Part shown: positions 35,232-47,400 of the stretch, piece after piece
Position numbering within the stretch: the first letter of the stretch is position 1
How the letters are laid out: each line of letters begins with the position of its first letter
Assembly: GCA_002118135.1 (NCBI GenBank)
Contig: BDIU01000202.1
Span: forward strand, 62,001-126,000
Origin: Trebouxia sp. TZW2008
Lineage: Eukaryota; Chlorophyta; Trebouxiophyceae; Trebouxiales; Trebouxiaceae
Direction of reading: 5' to 3'
DNA length: 64,000 nt
Notes under the pieces: generated by a model
What the model saw: only the letters and a program-made list of their open reading frames with translations
What the model was told of the DNA's origin: nothing
The model's database searches: none
Translations under genes and position numbers: made by a program

Positions 35232-36136
35232 CTATAGCTGCAGAACAGTCAGCCCCAGGGTACCAACAATGCTAGTATAGATGATGAGCTTGGATGATTT
35301 GTTGACAGCTTCATTTTCCAAGTAACTCTTCTTCTCAGCCTGCTTGCCCATGGTATGCTTGTCCCAAATTATGTGCCGCACACCGCCAAGATAATGGTAA
35401 AACAGAGGCCAGCTGATGATAGCCTTTGTTGGATATATCAATGCAGGGTAGGAGGATTTGAAGGCATCCACTAGTGCAGGAAGGTCTCCCACAAGCGCAA
35501 TTGCCCCAGCAGCGCCAATACCTGCAGCATTGCATTTGACTTGACACTCCCAGGTGCGCAATGCTAACAGTCCTTGCGCCTGTTGCACGAGGTGGACACT
35601 ATTTGCTTCAATGCCGCAAAGAAAGAATCAGAATTGGTTGAGATGTAGAGGGAGTTTATGTTACCTGTTGTGAGCGCAACCCCGGTGGCTCTGTTCAGGA
35701 TGGAAGAAACAGCATTGACTGGCATTTTGTAGTGGAAACTTTTGCCGTCAATCTCAAAGACGTGTGGGGAGACCGGTCGCTTATGGAGCCTCTGCAACAT
35801 CAAGAAGGTGCCTGATTGCAATGCATGTTGCCAACGTATGCTTGTTCGCCAGTCACCACTCACCTCACGATGGTCAGGAGGAGTTCCTAGAAATCCTGTT
35901 CCTGCTGAGTAAGGTGAAGGCTTGCCATAAAACTCGGGAACCGTGCTGAAAATTCTGCAAAGACAGAGCACATCAGCAGTTTGCAACACACGGTCTGTGC
36001 TTGCGTGTGGTCAGCTTCTGTACCTGCTTTGCTGATATACTGATGTACTCGCTGCAGAGTTGATCGGTGCTTCCGTCACGAGGCTTGCCAGACCTTTGAG
36101 TTGCAGACCTCGTTTGAGACTCCTTGGAAGCGACAT
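35232..36136 (-). CDS. SDH3: Succinate dehydrogenase cytochrome b subunit, SDH3/SDHC (206 aa)
   Basis: Membrane anchor of respiratory complex II that helps bind heme b and ubiquinone in the inner mitochondrial membrane. Exons 36136-36024, 35954-35864, 35791-35665 and 35521-35232 sum to 621 nt, exactly 207 codons. The N-terminus MSLPRSLKRGLQLKGLASLV is a typical basic mitochondrial presequence. RLHKRPVSPHVFEID and SSILNRATGVALTTG are the conserved SDHC entry to helix 1 with the quinone-site Ser/Arg. FYHYLGGVRHIIWD carries the heme-ligand His region. Three hydrophobic helices are present. It is head to head with SDH4 (start codons 242 bp apart). Confidence 0.93.
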
Positions 36137-36378
36137 CGTATTCTGCGATGCTTGCCTGCGGACGCTCAACTGCAAGCAACACGCATGCAGGCTGAAATCA
36201 CTGAGAGTCATCGTTACTAAGCTAGGCAGCGACACCACACAACAGGCTCTGTGACAAACGCTTTGAGTGCATGACTGTGCGCACGAGCCACACATGCATG
36301 CCAAAGTTGCTTGATTGCGACATCAACTGCTGGCAGATTGGTTTGCTTGGATAGTAGCTTGGCAGATCCTTTTGCACA
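36137..36378. promoter_or_regulatory. Shared upstream region of SDH3 and SDH4 (putative bidirectional promoter)
   Basis: Only 242 bp separate the two start codons, so both 5' UTRs and promoters must lie here. I see no convincing TATA box in either direction and no long repeat. Bidirectional activity is inferred from geometry alone. Confidence 0.5.
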
Positions 36379-37074
36379 ATGACGTCAGTGGCAACCAAAG
36401 TGTTGCGAGGTACGACTAGTCTTGCAATTGCACACAAGTTGCTGGTCCAGAAGACATTATAAATGTAGCATAGTGATTATTTGATGTGCAGCTGATGCTG
36501 CTGGTCCGGCGGTGCAACGCTTCTCAGAATTCGCAATCATAGGTTCAGCAGGTATGTCACGAGCTGTTGTTGGCCTTGAAGGCTGAGTGCATGTGCACTG
36601 TAATCCAAACTTTGAGCTGGTGCTTGCAGGTCTTCTTCCATGTTCCCTCATTGCACCTGACGTATGTTTAGTTCCCTGCAGTTTGTTGCACCCAGGTTCA
36701 AGAGGTTGACGAGTCACAGAATTGTGGCTATGCAGGGCTCATCTGTACAAAAGGTTTCTGACATGGCACTAGGCATTGCGCTGTGCCTTCATTCCCATAT
36801 TCACATCAACAGTGTGCTGTCAGACTATGTCCCAAAATCAGTGCTAGGTAAGCTTGAACAGCTATCGCCCACGGCAATGGCTTGACATGCCATGACTGTT
36901 TGTTTGCTGAGCAGCTTGACAAAACGTGAATTGGATTTGTTTGCAGGGACAACAAGGGTCGGAGCTCTAGCGGTAACTGGCATATCCATTTTAGGGTTGA
37001 CCAGGTTGAATCTTGCTGGTCCTGGTTTGACACCTACAGTGAAGAAGCTATGGACTAGCTCTCCATCCAAGTAA
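36379..37074 (+). CDS. SDH4: Succinate dehydrogenase membrane anchor, SDH4/SDHD (120 aa)
   Basis: Second membrane anchor of complex II. Exons 36379-36409, 36492-36551, 36630-36661, 36736-36847 and 36947-37074 sum to 363 nt (121 codons), each with GT/AG borders and matching phase. The product starts MTSVATKVLRADAAGPAVQR, a short mitochondrial presequence. It continues FSEFAIIGSAGLLPCSLIAPD (spanning two introns), MALGIALCLHSHIHIN, then LSDYVP with the Asp-Tyr pair of the quinone site, and LGLTRLNLAGPGLTPTVKK near the end. This order matches SDHD. The protein is short and divergent, so automated annotation could miss it. It stops 18 bp from the end proposed for the uncertain minus-strand gene. 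Confidence 0.87.
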
Positions 37075-37092
37075 TGGCAGCATTCTGTGAAG

Positions 37093-37867
37093 TCAGCATT
37101 GTAGATCATCACCAGGCTCATCCGATTGGAGCGGTGTGCACATGAGCTGTTTGTGCTGGCCACGGGTGCTTCCCTGGATTGTGTGTTCTGTTTCACAGTC
37201 AAACATGTATCTCCAAGATCAGTTTCATGAATTGCATGCAATCAAAATAACTTGGCTGCTGACTGTGGCCCTCCGCAGGGCATGCTTACTGGTCAAATTG
37301 CTTCGGTCAGGAACGGCCATTTGTAGGTCAAAGACAAACGTTAATTCACCATCATTGGTGTTCATGTGCGATAGAGATTTCAAATGCACAGCCTGTTGCA
37401 CTCGTGCCAGGATGCTGCTGCAGACGCATGGCAGGCATGATGAACAGTGCAGCAGCAATTGCCTGCAGCCGAATCAAGTCAGCATTCAAATCCGGCCCAA
37501 TCATTCTTGAATGTGACCAGACTGCTGCATCATTGTCAAAGGCCATTTCTGTCTCAGTATGCATTGTTTTGTATGTACAGTGGCCCCATTTTGTCTTGCA
37601 ACTCTTCTGTTACTCATGAGTATAGTTGATGCTCTGTACTATTAAGGTTTTGTCAAATTTCTGAGATGCCATCAGTCTGCACCGAGTGCAATGCACTGAC
37701 CTGGCATTGACTAAGACCTGCATTTCAGAGTCCACAGGCTGCCATGCTGAGGTATTCAGGCGCGGCACGCTGTAGCTTTCCTTGATGCATGTGAGAAGGT
37801 GCCGAAAAGCACTTTGCGATTCAGATCGTGAACCTATACTGAAGTTTTGTTGTCCCACTTCAGCCAT
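37093..37867 (-). CDS. Uncertain multi-exon gene between SDH4 and ACOT
   Basis: Minus-strand blocks with exon-like borders: 37867-37696 (MAEVGQQNFSIGSRSESQSA then FRHLLTCIKESYSV, donor gccag/gtcagt); about 37536-37420 (EMAFDNDAAVWSHSRMIGPD, LNADLIRLQAIAAALF); about 37415-37300 (LKSLSHMNTNDGELTFVFD, donor acca/gtaagc); and a final block to TGA 37093-37095. Phases between the first blocks do not join cleanly. The NTNDGELTF stretch reminded me of HUS1-like clamp proteins, but that is too weak to name it. Its ATG (37867-37865) overlaps the ATG of the thioesterase on the other strand (37866-37868), so at least one of the two starts must be wrong or an alternative. Confidence 0.35.
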
Positions 37868-40800
37868 GCTCAGATCACTGCACTGCCTTCCGCACCATAA
37901 GCGCCTGCAAAGCTGCTTGCGAGTGCTCTCTAGCTCGACTCAGGCCCAGAAAGAGTCCGCCAAGGTTGCTGTTTCTGCCGATGACCGTAATGAGACGGTG
38001 TTGGGCATGATGGGCACCCCTGTCACCAAAAAGCTGTGGCAAGAGCGTCTGACCAAAAACAAAGATCGCTTGGCTCACTTGCCACTGCCAGAACTAACGA
38101 CCAAGCCACCACAAACGACATCAGTGACCTACCCTTTCTCAAGTGACAGAATACTGCAAGAACAGGTTGGGAAACAATCCTGGGTGGCTGTGTGCACAAC
38201 TGATCTGGACTTTGATCAGCTAAGACTGTGTCTGCAGTACCGCAACCCTTGGGATCAGGTGCGCGTGGGCAAACTACTTGAAGATCTTGACTCCTTGGCC
38301 GGCAACATTGCTTTTCAACACTGGTGAGACTGAGGTCATTGTGCTGACGTATTGTAATGCAAGTGCTGCAAAGCAGCGCATGATGACCCGACCCTGTTTG
38401 ATGTAGTGATGATGATCGCACAGACACACAGCTGCCCTTGCTGGTCACTGCGTCTGTTGATGCCATACATCTGAGGCGTCGACTTGATCTGCACAAAGAC
38501 CTTCAGGTGTCTGGGCAAGTTGTATGGACTGGCAAGTCAGCCATGGACATACGTATGCAGCTCACTCAGGTAACACCATAAAATCGTTTTGAATGTAATG
38601 GTTCAGTCAAAAGTAACTTTTGTTGGTGAGGACACTCGATGAAAAGACATTCTCAATGGAGTGACAATGCTATTGGTAACCAACCACTGTTCTGACTGCA
38701 TTGGCACCTCTGAGCAAGGACAATTCGATACAAGGACATTTTCCTTGGTAAACAAAGCAAGCAATCCTATACGAAGAGAAGACATTGTATTGGAAAACAT
38801 GGCAAGGAATGACATACCTTCTGCTTTTCCATGCCACTGTAGGGGATCATATTATTTGTTGATGGGCATTGGGGACAGGTCACTGGGTCTGCATTCACAG
38901 TTGAAGGACAACTGCATTTGGCATCATCAACGCTAGCTTCTGAATGCAAATAGGGTCACGCTGTCTTGCTCATGCTTGTCAAGCCATTCATTTCATTGTT
39001 ACTGATTGCATGCAAGCAAGGACAGATGATCTCATGCAAGCCAAGCCATGATCGCATGGATCAGCATTGGCAGCACCCAGCTGTCTCCAGCAAGCTGCTG
39101 TCAAGTTGCAGACACTGCAGTCTCTGTGGCTCAGGAGGATGTGCATGACGAGCCTAGCTTAGTTGCGCTCTTTACCTTTGTGGCTCGCCACCCACAGACC
39201 AAGAAGGCAACAGAACTGAACAAGCTCAAACCTGAAACAGCTGAGGAGAACGTGGTGTTTGAGGAGCGTCAAATGGTTGCTGATGCACGTCGTGCGGCTC
39301 GGAATGCATCTGCGTATGAACAACATCAAGGTGTGCCGCCTTTCTACTGTACATGGTACCACAGTCAGCAAGAACATGCTGTCTTTGCAGACAGGACAAG
39401 ACTTAGTACAGCCTGGCACATGCCAGCCTTTGCTTCATCCCCGCTGTTGTGAACTGAGCTTGTTGTTGCTTGCAATGACTGCAGATGCTTCACTCACACG
39501 CTGATACTCAAGCTGTGCATACCTGTTGGCACTTGGAGACGCCTCTATAAATTTGACTATCATGTCATCTGCTAGGCAGTCAGCAGAAGCAGAAGTGGGC
39601 AGAGAAGGTGCTGAGTGAAGCACGTGCCATGATTGACATGCCATCCCTGACATCTGAGGATGCCATGCTCATGCGTGACACAGCCATGCAGAACACCTTT
39701 GTCTGCCAGCCTCAGCAGCGCAACATTCATGGCAGAGTGTTCGGTGGCTTCATCATGAGGTATATAATACATGCTGGTGGTCTGACCATGCACTTCTGTT
39801 GCCTGCCATGTGACTGTTGCTGTCAGACCGTTGTAACACATGTGGCTGTCAAGCTGTTGTGACACATGTGGCGGTCAAGCTGCTGTCATGAAATTACTCA
39901 CAGCAATGTCTTGCATCACAGAGGAGATGGTTTGTCCAGGAGGCTCAACACCATCAAAGCCTCTCAATAACGCTTTGCAATGCATGTGCCTGGCTGCCAT
40001 ATTCATCTGAGCCTCTTGCTGGTCTACTCAAGATGCACCAAAGCTGTAATCGGGCTCGACTAAATCAACAACATCTAGTCTGCACTCGCCGCGGGGAATG
40101 TTCAAGCCGTTTAGGCCTCATGCTCAGCATGTGTAATCAATTGCTCACCCATTTTTGTCAATGTCCTACTCAGAAATTTCCAAGCCATTTAGGCTTGCCT
40201 GCAACACTGTCTGCATGCCAGCACCTCTCAGCTCTCAGCTTGTATGATTTAAGACAAGGTTTCTTGCTGCCATTGCAGGCGGGCTTATGAGCTAGCCTTT
40301 GCCACAGCATACATGTTTGCCGGGCAGCGTCCAACATTCAAGGAAGTAGATGAAGTCACTTTTATGCGACCTGTTGATGTGGGCGACTTGCTGAAGTTCA
40401 GGAGCTGCATCATCCGCACTGAACCTTCTGCTGAGCCTGACAAGGTATGCTTCATGTATCTGACTGTCTTGTCATCTGCAAGCTTTGGCTCAGAGATAGA
40501 CTATGAACATCAAACACAGCTTCAATGTGATTGTCTGTAGTCGATGTCATTGCAGCAAATAGGCTGCATATTGGAAAGCTGGCACTGCTTTGTTTGCATT
40601 GTGTGCTGCGCAACAAGCAGCATGAGCATGCTCTGATACATGCAAGTGTGCACAGAGCTGGTGTGGCAAAAAAGAGACAGAAGATGCAATCGCTGTATTG
40701 TGCAGGCAACTGTCTTTTCAGAGGTTGTGGCAAGTGTGACCCAGCCTGAGCGCGTGACCAGCAATGTGTCAAACAAGCTGACTTTTGTATTTGAGGTCAG

Positions 40801-40927
40801 CCAAAAGCATGTAGCGGACACTGATGCCTGCAAGGGTAGCACAGGTGTCTCTCCACGCAGAGTGAAACGAGTTCTGCCAGCCACTGAAGAGGAGGCGCAG
40901 AAGATCTATCAGTTTTACCCAAATTGA
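37866..40927 (+). CDS. Acyl-CoA thioesterase, double hotdog, ACOT9 type
   Basis: Hydrolyses acyl-CoA, probably in mitochondria. The start MLRSLHCLPHHKRLQSC is a basic presequence. Exons: 37866-38165 (ends LQEQ), 38238-38323 (YRNPWDQVRVGKLLEDLDSL, first hotdog helix), 38407-38569 (LLVTASVDAIHLRRRL, WTGKSAMDIRMQLTQ), about 39081-39330 (SLVALFTFVARHPQTKKA), about 39580-39760 (NTFVCQPQQRNIHGRVFGGF, start of the second hotdog), about 40280-40443 (RAYELAFATAYMFAGQRP, VDEVTFMRPVDVGDLL) and about 40700-40927 (EVVASVTQPERV to IYQFYPN). Both hotdog domains are complete. An upstream in-frame ATG at 37782 would add about 28 residues. Confidence 0.9.
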
Positions 40928-41420
40928 TTCGCCAAAACAGCACCTCTTGAAGTTTGCTCGAGGTTGAAGAGCCTGGCTTTCTTGACTGGCTGAACACTTG
41001 TTGCAGACTTTCATTTGATTTTCTAGATATCGCTTGACCGGTGATTTGAGATTGGTCATCTGGAAGCAGACTCCCAAAACTGCAGATTTGGATAGCAATT
41101 TGAAGAACTACAGCCAATCAGACACTTTGCTCACGCTCTCTGGAAACCGACCTTGTCTTGAAAAGCGGGCAGGTTTTGATCGTTCAAAGTTTTCATGAGC
41201 GACAAGCAGAAACGTATGTTTCCCAATGAAATGTGTGGGCCTACCATAATGATCCAAGCAGAAAAGAATTATGAGAAGGAATGACTGACGCAACAATTGA
41301 TAGAGGAAATGCTGCATGTCTTGCATGCAGCAACTCAAAATTTGATGCATGGCATCAGACACTGGACCAGAATCCTGAATCCTAATACTGAATACTAATG
41401 ATTGCTTTGCCAACAAGTGG

Positions 41421-44400
41421 TCATTTGTCCATCTGCAACCGCAACAGCACATACTGCCGCAGATCATCCTTCATAGCAAACGTGAAGTCGAGGTGGCCAA
41501 AATCAAACTCCCTGTAGGTGACTTTGCACTTCGCTTTCTGCAGCATGTTGAAGTGCCTCAGCACATTCTCTTTGGCAATTATACCGTCAGACCTGCCTGC
41601 CATGATGTCAACTGGCATCTTCAGAACACCATAATTCTCTGCAATGTCAATAGGGGTATCTTGACCGTATGCAGCCCTGTTGGCTTCTTTATTTCTGTAG
41701 TTGAACATCCTGAACCGCCCAGTGCGCACCCACTGCAAAGACACATTTGAAGGTTTCAGCAGTATGCAATGTTGTGTGAGCCATTTGCACGGCAACAGTG
41801 CATCGCTTTACCCACACTGAACTTAGGCGACGTCTGACAGACCCATCCAAAGTGTTGGGTGTGCAGCTCAGTGCGCACCCGCTGCAAGCAGCCGTTACCA
41901 AGTTGCAGCACTTTGTTATCTGCAGACAGCTACATGCATGACTGTGCAGTGTTGAGACAGCTACATGCATGGCAGTGGCAACAGGACACAGCCTCACACA
42001 GGGAATAAGGCTCAAGCACACTTGTCACCTCATGACGAGGTAGCTGTATTCATATTCACGCAGACAGCCGGCCAAGATGATGAGCAAGCATAACCGCTTG
42101 CCCGCGACAATCAGCCAAATTCTAGTAGAAGCCCTGATGAAATAACACATTCTGGCACAGGTGCTAGGCATGTGTGGCTCAACTGATGTTGTGCCAACCC
42201 AGCTTGATCTCTAGACATTCAACCAGAGGAGAATTACATACCTGTGTAAGGTGCATGCCAGTGTGGAAGGAAATAGAAGGCATGGAGCGCGTGTTGTAGT
42301 GAGGCATGCGCATGGCCTGGTCCCATTCACTGCTGTCCCCATTCAGCAGAACCCTGATGCCTGCTCTGACTATCTCATTGATGGCAGGGATCTGCTGCAT
42401 GTCCACTGTCAGCTTGAAGGTCACGTAGCGCAGCAGTGAGGAAGGGATGTAGCAGGCTGCTCCCACTCCTGGTCGTGTCCAATGCAGAGCCCACACTAGA
42501 GGGGGTAAAATCCACAAAAACGGAGTAGCAGCCTGCAACAGCATGACGTGTTCAGTGGCTGTACATGATGGCAGGGCTAGCGTACGGTCTATTTGCGGTT
42601 ATAAAGGCTCGCTACCTGTGCGAGAGCGGTATTAGAGAGCTCAGCTGTGCCAGTCGCCCCTGAGATACACATGGTTGCCAAATTAAGCAAGTGTCTGACA
42701 GCAAGTTAGCTGTGTGCAGGTGGTGGATGCATATCAACAGTCCAAGAAGCAGAAGCACCAAACTTGTGAACCGGTAGTGGTAGCACCGGCTCAGCACTAT
42801 GAGGAGCTACGGACGCCACACATGGAACTCTTGGACTTGCGTTCAAAGGCTGGTGCTTTTGTCAGGAGTGTCAAGTACATCTTTGACAGTGTCAAAGACA
42901 GTCCTTCGACACTCCTCACAAAGGCGCCAGCCTGGAACGCAATCCATGTGTGCCGTCCCTGGCTCCTCATTCTTGCTGAGGCGGTGCTACCACTACCGGT
43001 TCGCAATTTTGGTGCTTCTGCTACTTGGACTGTCAATATGCAGCCACCACCTGTCGCCTGTTTACTGTGAGCTTGAAGGTCACATAGCGCAGCAGCTGGG
43101 AAGGGATATGGCAGGCTGCGCCTGCGCCTTGCCGTGTCTCACAAAGAGCCAACATTAGAGGGGGGATGAAACAAAGGAAAGCTGTGGCAGCCTGAAGCAG
43201 CAATCAAATGTGCTCAGTCATTGTGACATTGTGCAGGAGGGATGAAGGGATGCAGCAGGCTGCGCCTACGCCTGGCTGTGTCCAATGGGCCAGAACCAGA
43301 GGGGCCAGAATCCACAGGAATGGTGTTGCAGCCTAGGATCACATGCTGACTGCAGTTTTCAACATCTAGCATCATGCAAAATGTATCATGCTTTGCTCCA
43401 GTGGCACCTTCTCCTATCTTGCAAGCTGATGACATTGCACATCAAAGATTGCTCCCTGCAAAGTGAGCTTGCCATGTTGCACATGCTCACAGGCTGCATG
43501 GTGTAGAAGTGCTTTGTGAGCAGCAGTGGCTATCCTGGCGTACTTCCGTCGGAAGCCAGCAGGGGTTAGCAGGATGAGGCAGGTGAAGTTGGACGCACAA
43601 CAGGCAATGCATGCCCAGACTTCAAACACGTGCTAGGTCATGCGCTAAGAGTCCAGAGCATACAACGCCAAGTCCCAAAGGTCCAGGATGCAAAGCAGTG
43701 CCTCAGTACAGAGTGTATGAAGCAGTGCGCACCCTAGGATAGTTCTGCTGGAAGCCAGCAGGGGTAAGCAGGATGAGGCGGGTGAGGTGGGAGGGTCGCC
43801 CCTGCATGCCCCGCCTCACTGCATACATAAGCAGGGATGCCCCTCCCAGGCTGTGCGCAACTGCCCTCAGCCTGTAGGGCGCCTCATCCTGCTTGCCCCT
43901 GCCTGTGCCAGTCTGTTGCTGCTGTTCCCCCGCCCTGCATGCCCAGTAAGCCCTCAGAACAATGATCGTCAGGCGCATCAAGTGCGCAAACTTGCACACA
44001 GATGCAGCGACTGTAATGGTAACAGGCTTCCTGCTGTGAAATTTAAAGCGTTTGCAGCTTGCAGAAAGCGGCCATGCTGTTGGGATGCAAGGTACGTGTG
44101 TCACGTGGTGACAATTTCAGTGGCAGCTTCTTGACTGCACTAGCTTATTCAGAGTTACTCTGAGTTTATCGGGTTTATCTGCTCATTGAGCAGATCTTTA
44201 TGCAAATTAGCATACTTCTTCTTTCTCATATTTGCAGTGCAATCTGCGCTTGACACTTTGACGGTGTTCTATTCAACGCCACCCTACTGGAATCAAAATC
44301 TCTCAAACGTCACAATGTATCAGCAAGTTAGCAAGCAGGCAAGCTGAAGGCAGGCTGTAACAGCCAGGTGCAGATGCAGTCCGCTTAGAGGGCAAGTTCA

Positions 44401-47400
44401 GATGCAGTCTGCATGGTGTGGAAGGGCCTGGTAGGTACCTGTCCTGTTCTTCAGCAACATCATCGCCATCTGTTTGCTCCTCCTCTATCCTGTCCTGCTG
44501 CAATGGTGTACCGTGGTTGGCATGCTCAGCACCAAAGCCTGCATCTCCTTGATTCCTTCTTGTGCTGGCAACTGCAGGACACAGGAACTGTAAGATAAGC
44601 TGATTCCCACAGCAGGAATTGAGCAGTTGTAAGACCAGCCTAACACTGCTGACAATTGCATTTCAGGCTCTATCTTTCAAGACTTTGACCCTGAGCAACC
44701 AAGATAAATGCTGACGATTGCATTTCAGGCTCTATCATTCAAGACTTTGTCCCTGAGCAACCAAGATAGGAGTACATCACTTGTTTGCAGCCAAGCCTTT
44801 ACCTTGCACATTAATTCGTGAGCAAGGCATAGCTACTGTGAACTTCCCAGCTGCCTCGCCTTATGTTAGTGTGGCAGAAATCTTGGCTGGGTAATGGTGT
44901 GTCATTGTGCACATGATGACAGCCAGAGGGCCACTTGCAGGAAGGCAGACTCCAGGTGCATACCGAAGTGATCAATGGCAGTGAAGTCATCTAGGTATAA
45001 TCATGTTTGTTGATGTCCCGTGACGTAAATGGCGAACGATCTACGCCTCAGCAAATGTGTCGAGTCGAATTAAATAGATCTGAAGACGTCTGCAATGGAG
45101 GTTGTTCTGAACTGCGCTGCGCTATCTGCCGAGGTGCTGCTGTCATATGATTATGTTTCATGTATTGGTGATCAAGATCTTGACAATCAAGAGCCCCTTA
45201 CAAGGCAGCATACTGAGGATCAATGCACAACTGACCTGTAAAGCCCTGTTGAGGAGGGCGCTCCTGACCATCAAGGGAGGCCTTATCAGGCGCCAGCTCC
45301 AGCAGAGTTTCCGCTGAAGACCAGTCCATCCTCTCCTGACTCACGCTAGACCTCAGGCTGCCCCTGCTCCTGCTACGCTTCTGGTGCAAGCCAGAGTGCC
45401 TCACGCGTGGGCTACTGCATGGGCTAGCCTTGTGATCAGCACTCCTGAAGCGTTGGGAATGTGACTGACCACTCTGATCAGCGCTCCCAGATTGATGCAA
45501 GTGTGACTGACCACTGTGACTAAGCCTTCCAGGACCCCAGCTGCTCAAGAAGGTGGGTGAGTCAGAGGGCGCTGAGCTGGACAGGGCAGGGCCACTGTGT
45601 GCCGGGACTGCTTCAGAGCTGCTGGGGTGAGGCTGGGGGTGGGGGTCATCAGGGGGGGTGGGCGACCCTGTTGACCTGCTGACAAAAGGAGACTGCAGCA
45701 GCTGTTGGGCAGAAGGCTGCTGATGCTGCTGTGCTGAGTCAGACATGCCTACTGCCTGCTGCTTATGACTGTTGCCATTGCTGTCAGTCATGCCTGCTGG
45801 TTGCTGCTGATGACTGTTGCCATTGCTGTCAGCATCAGCATGAGACATGCCTGCTGCCTGCTGCTGATGACTGTTGCCATTGCTGTCAGCATCAGCATGA
45901 GACATGCCTGCTGCCTGCTGCTTATGACTGTTGCCATTGCTGTCAGCAGCAAAATCAGACCTGCCTGATGCCTGCTGCTTGTGGCTGTTGCCATTGCTGT
46001 CAGACATGCCCGATGCGTGGTGCTTTTGGCTGTTGCCATTGCTGTCAGCAGCAATTTGGGCAGCCTGGGGCGCAGGAGGCGAGGCTTGCTGTGGAGAGGC
46101 AGACTCAGGACTGCTGAGATGACTCCTGCAAATATAGTCACAGGACTTCATGCTTCTGCAGTGACGAAGGGGAGTTTGAACATGCTTCGGCAATCATGCA
46201 GGCGCATTTCAACATGCTTCTGCTACATTGGAGGTGCTGCTGAAAGCGCTTGTTGGGTCAATCAACGTGTGGCGTGTGCCAGGCGTTGCATCCAAGACAG
46301 CAATGCCACCTTGTGTGAATGCAGACTTGTCAGCATGAAATGCCATAGCCCACTTGCTGACTGACCCAACAGGCACCAGCAAGCGTCCTGCCAGGGTAAC
46401 AAACCAAAGCTTCTCAGGGCTGAACACAGCGACCTTCATGCCTTCTATTTTGGTTCATGTTTATTTGGACAGGTCCTGGTACTTATGTACAAACTCAGAC
46501 TTATATAACTTAAACTTATATACTTAAACATTTACATATAAACTTATGATGCTCCTGTTGCATGTGACACACCATGTATGCCTTGTTTAGTAGGTTTTCC
46601 TTGCTTTCCTTTCCTTTCTTTTCTTTCCTTTTGTTTGATTTCTTACCTTGGAGACACAAAAGTCTCTCCTTCATCAAAGTCTTCTACCCCACGTGCATTA
46701 GTCTCTGTCTGTGCAGCATGAGCATGCAGATTGATGCTGGTGGCATCTCTTGCAGCTGCACTGTCAGCCTTGTTGCGACCTAACAAGGAAGAAAGCCCTG
46801 ACCTTGGCTTTACATAGGTGCCCACATCAGCCTGCAAAGTCAGCAATGTAGTATTTATAGCTTGAAAAGGCAATCAAGGGCTTTGCATGCCCATATTTGC
46901 ATGCGTTGAGACAGGTCCAGGTGTTGACTTCACGAAAACATTGTGCTGTCAGTAAAGCTGCCAAAACACAACTCCCATACTGTGCAAACAGGCAAATCAG
47001 AATGTTGGTCTGACAACAAAAGCCCAAAAGCAGCTGGGTACTGCACGCAGACCTTGCCCTATCCACAGATGCTTTGCTGGCACGTGCATGCAAAATGAAG
47101 CAAACCATGGCTGAATTACACAACAATGACCAAAGAGCATTGCTCACCTGGGGTGCCGCATTATCTGCAGGCTGAGTTTGCTTTGTCTCATTGTCTCCCT
47201 CATGCGCTTGCTCAACAACAGTTGAGGGCTGCTTGCTGAAAGGCCGAGCCGCATGTGATGACTCTGGCACTCCACTTGCATTCCTTTCATCAAGTGCAGT
47301 GTCGCTGTGTGACTTGCGCACCCTGCATATCCAGAAATCGTTGTCTCAGGAATGGGCCACTGTAAGTCATAACTTCACACTTTACGTTAACTTCATGTAG

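Noticed and set aside
42612..43158. Hydrophobic peptides read on both arms of the inverted repeat (RCYHYRF followed by LVLLLLGL)
   Set aside because: Their symmetry follows from the inverted repeat, they do not join lipase exons in frame, and there is no independent start or stop context.
45731..46122. Plus-strand Cys-rich frames (CCHCCQ repeats)
   Set aside because: Antisense of the DSNGNSHKQQ repeat of the lipase insert; the Cys richness comes from the complementary codons.
46209..46439. Minus-strand frame MKVAVFSPEKLWFVTLAG as a separate gene or domain
   Set aside because: It looks protein-like but lies within the lipase insert region without clear splice sites and matches no family I know; left unannotated.
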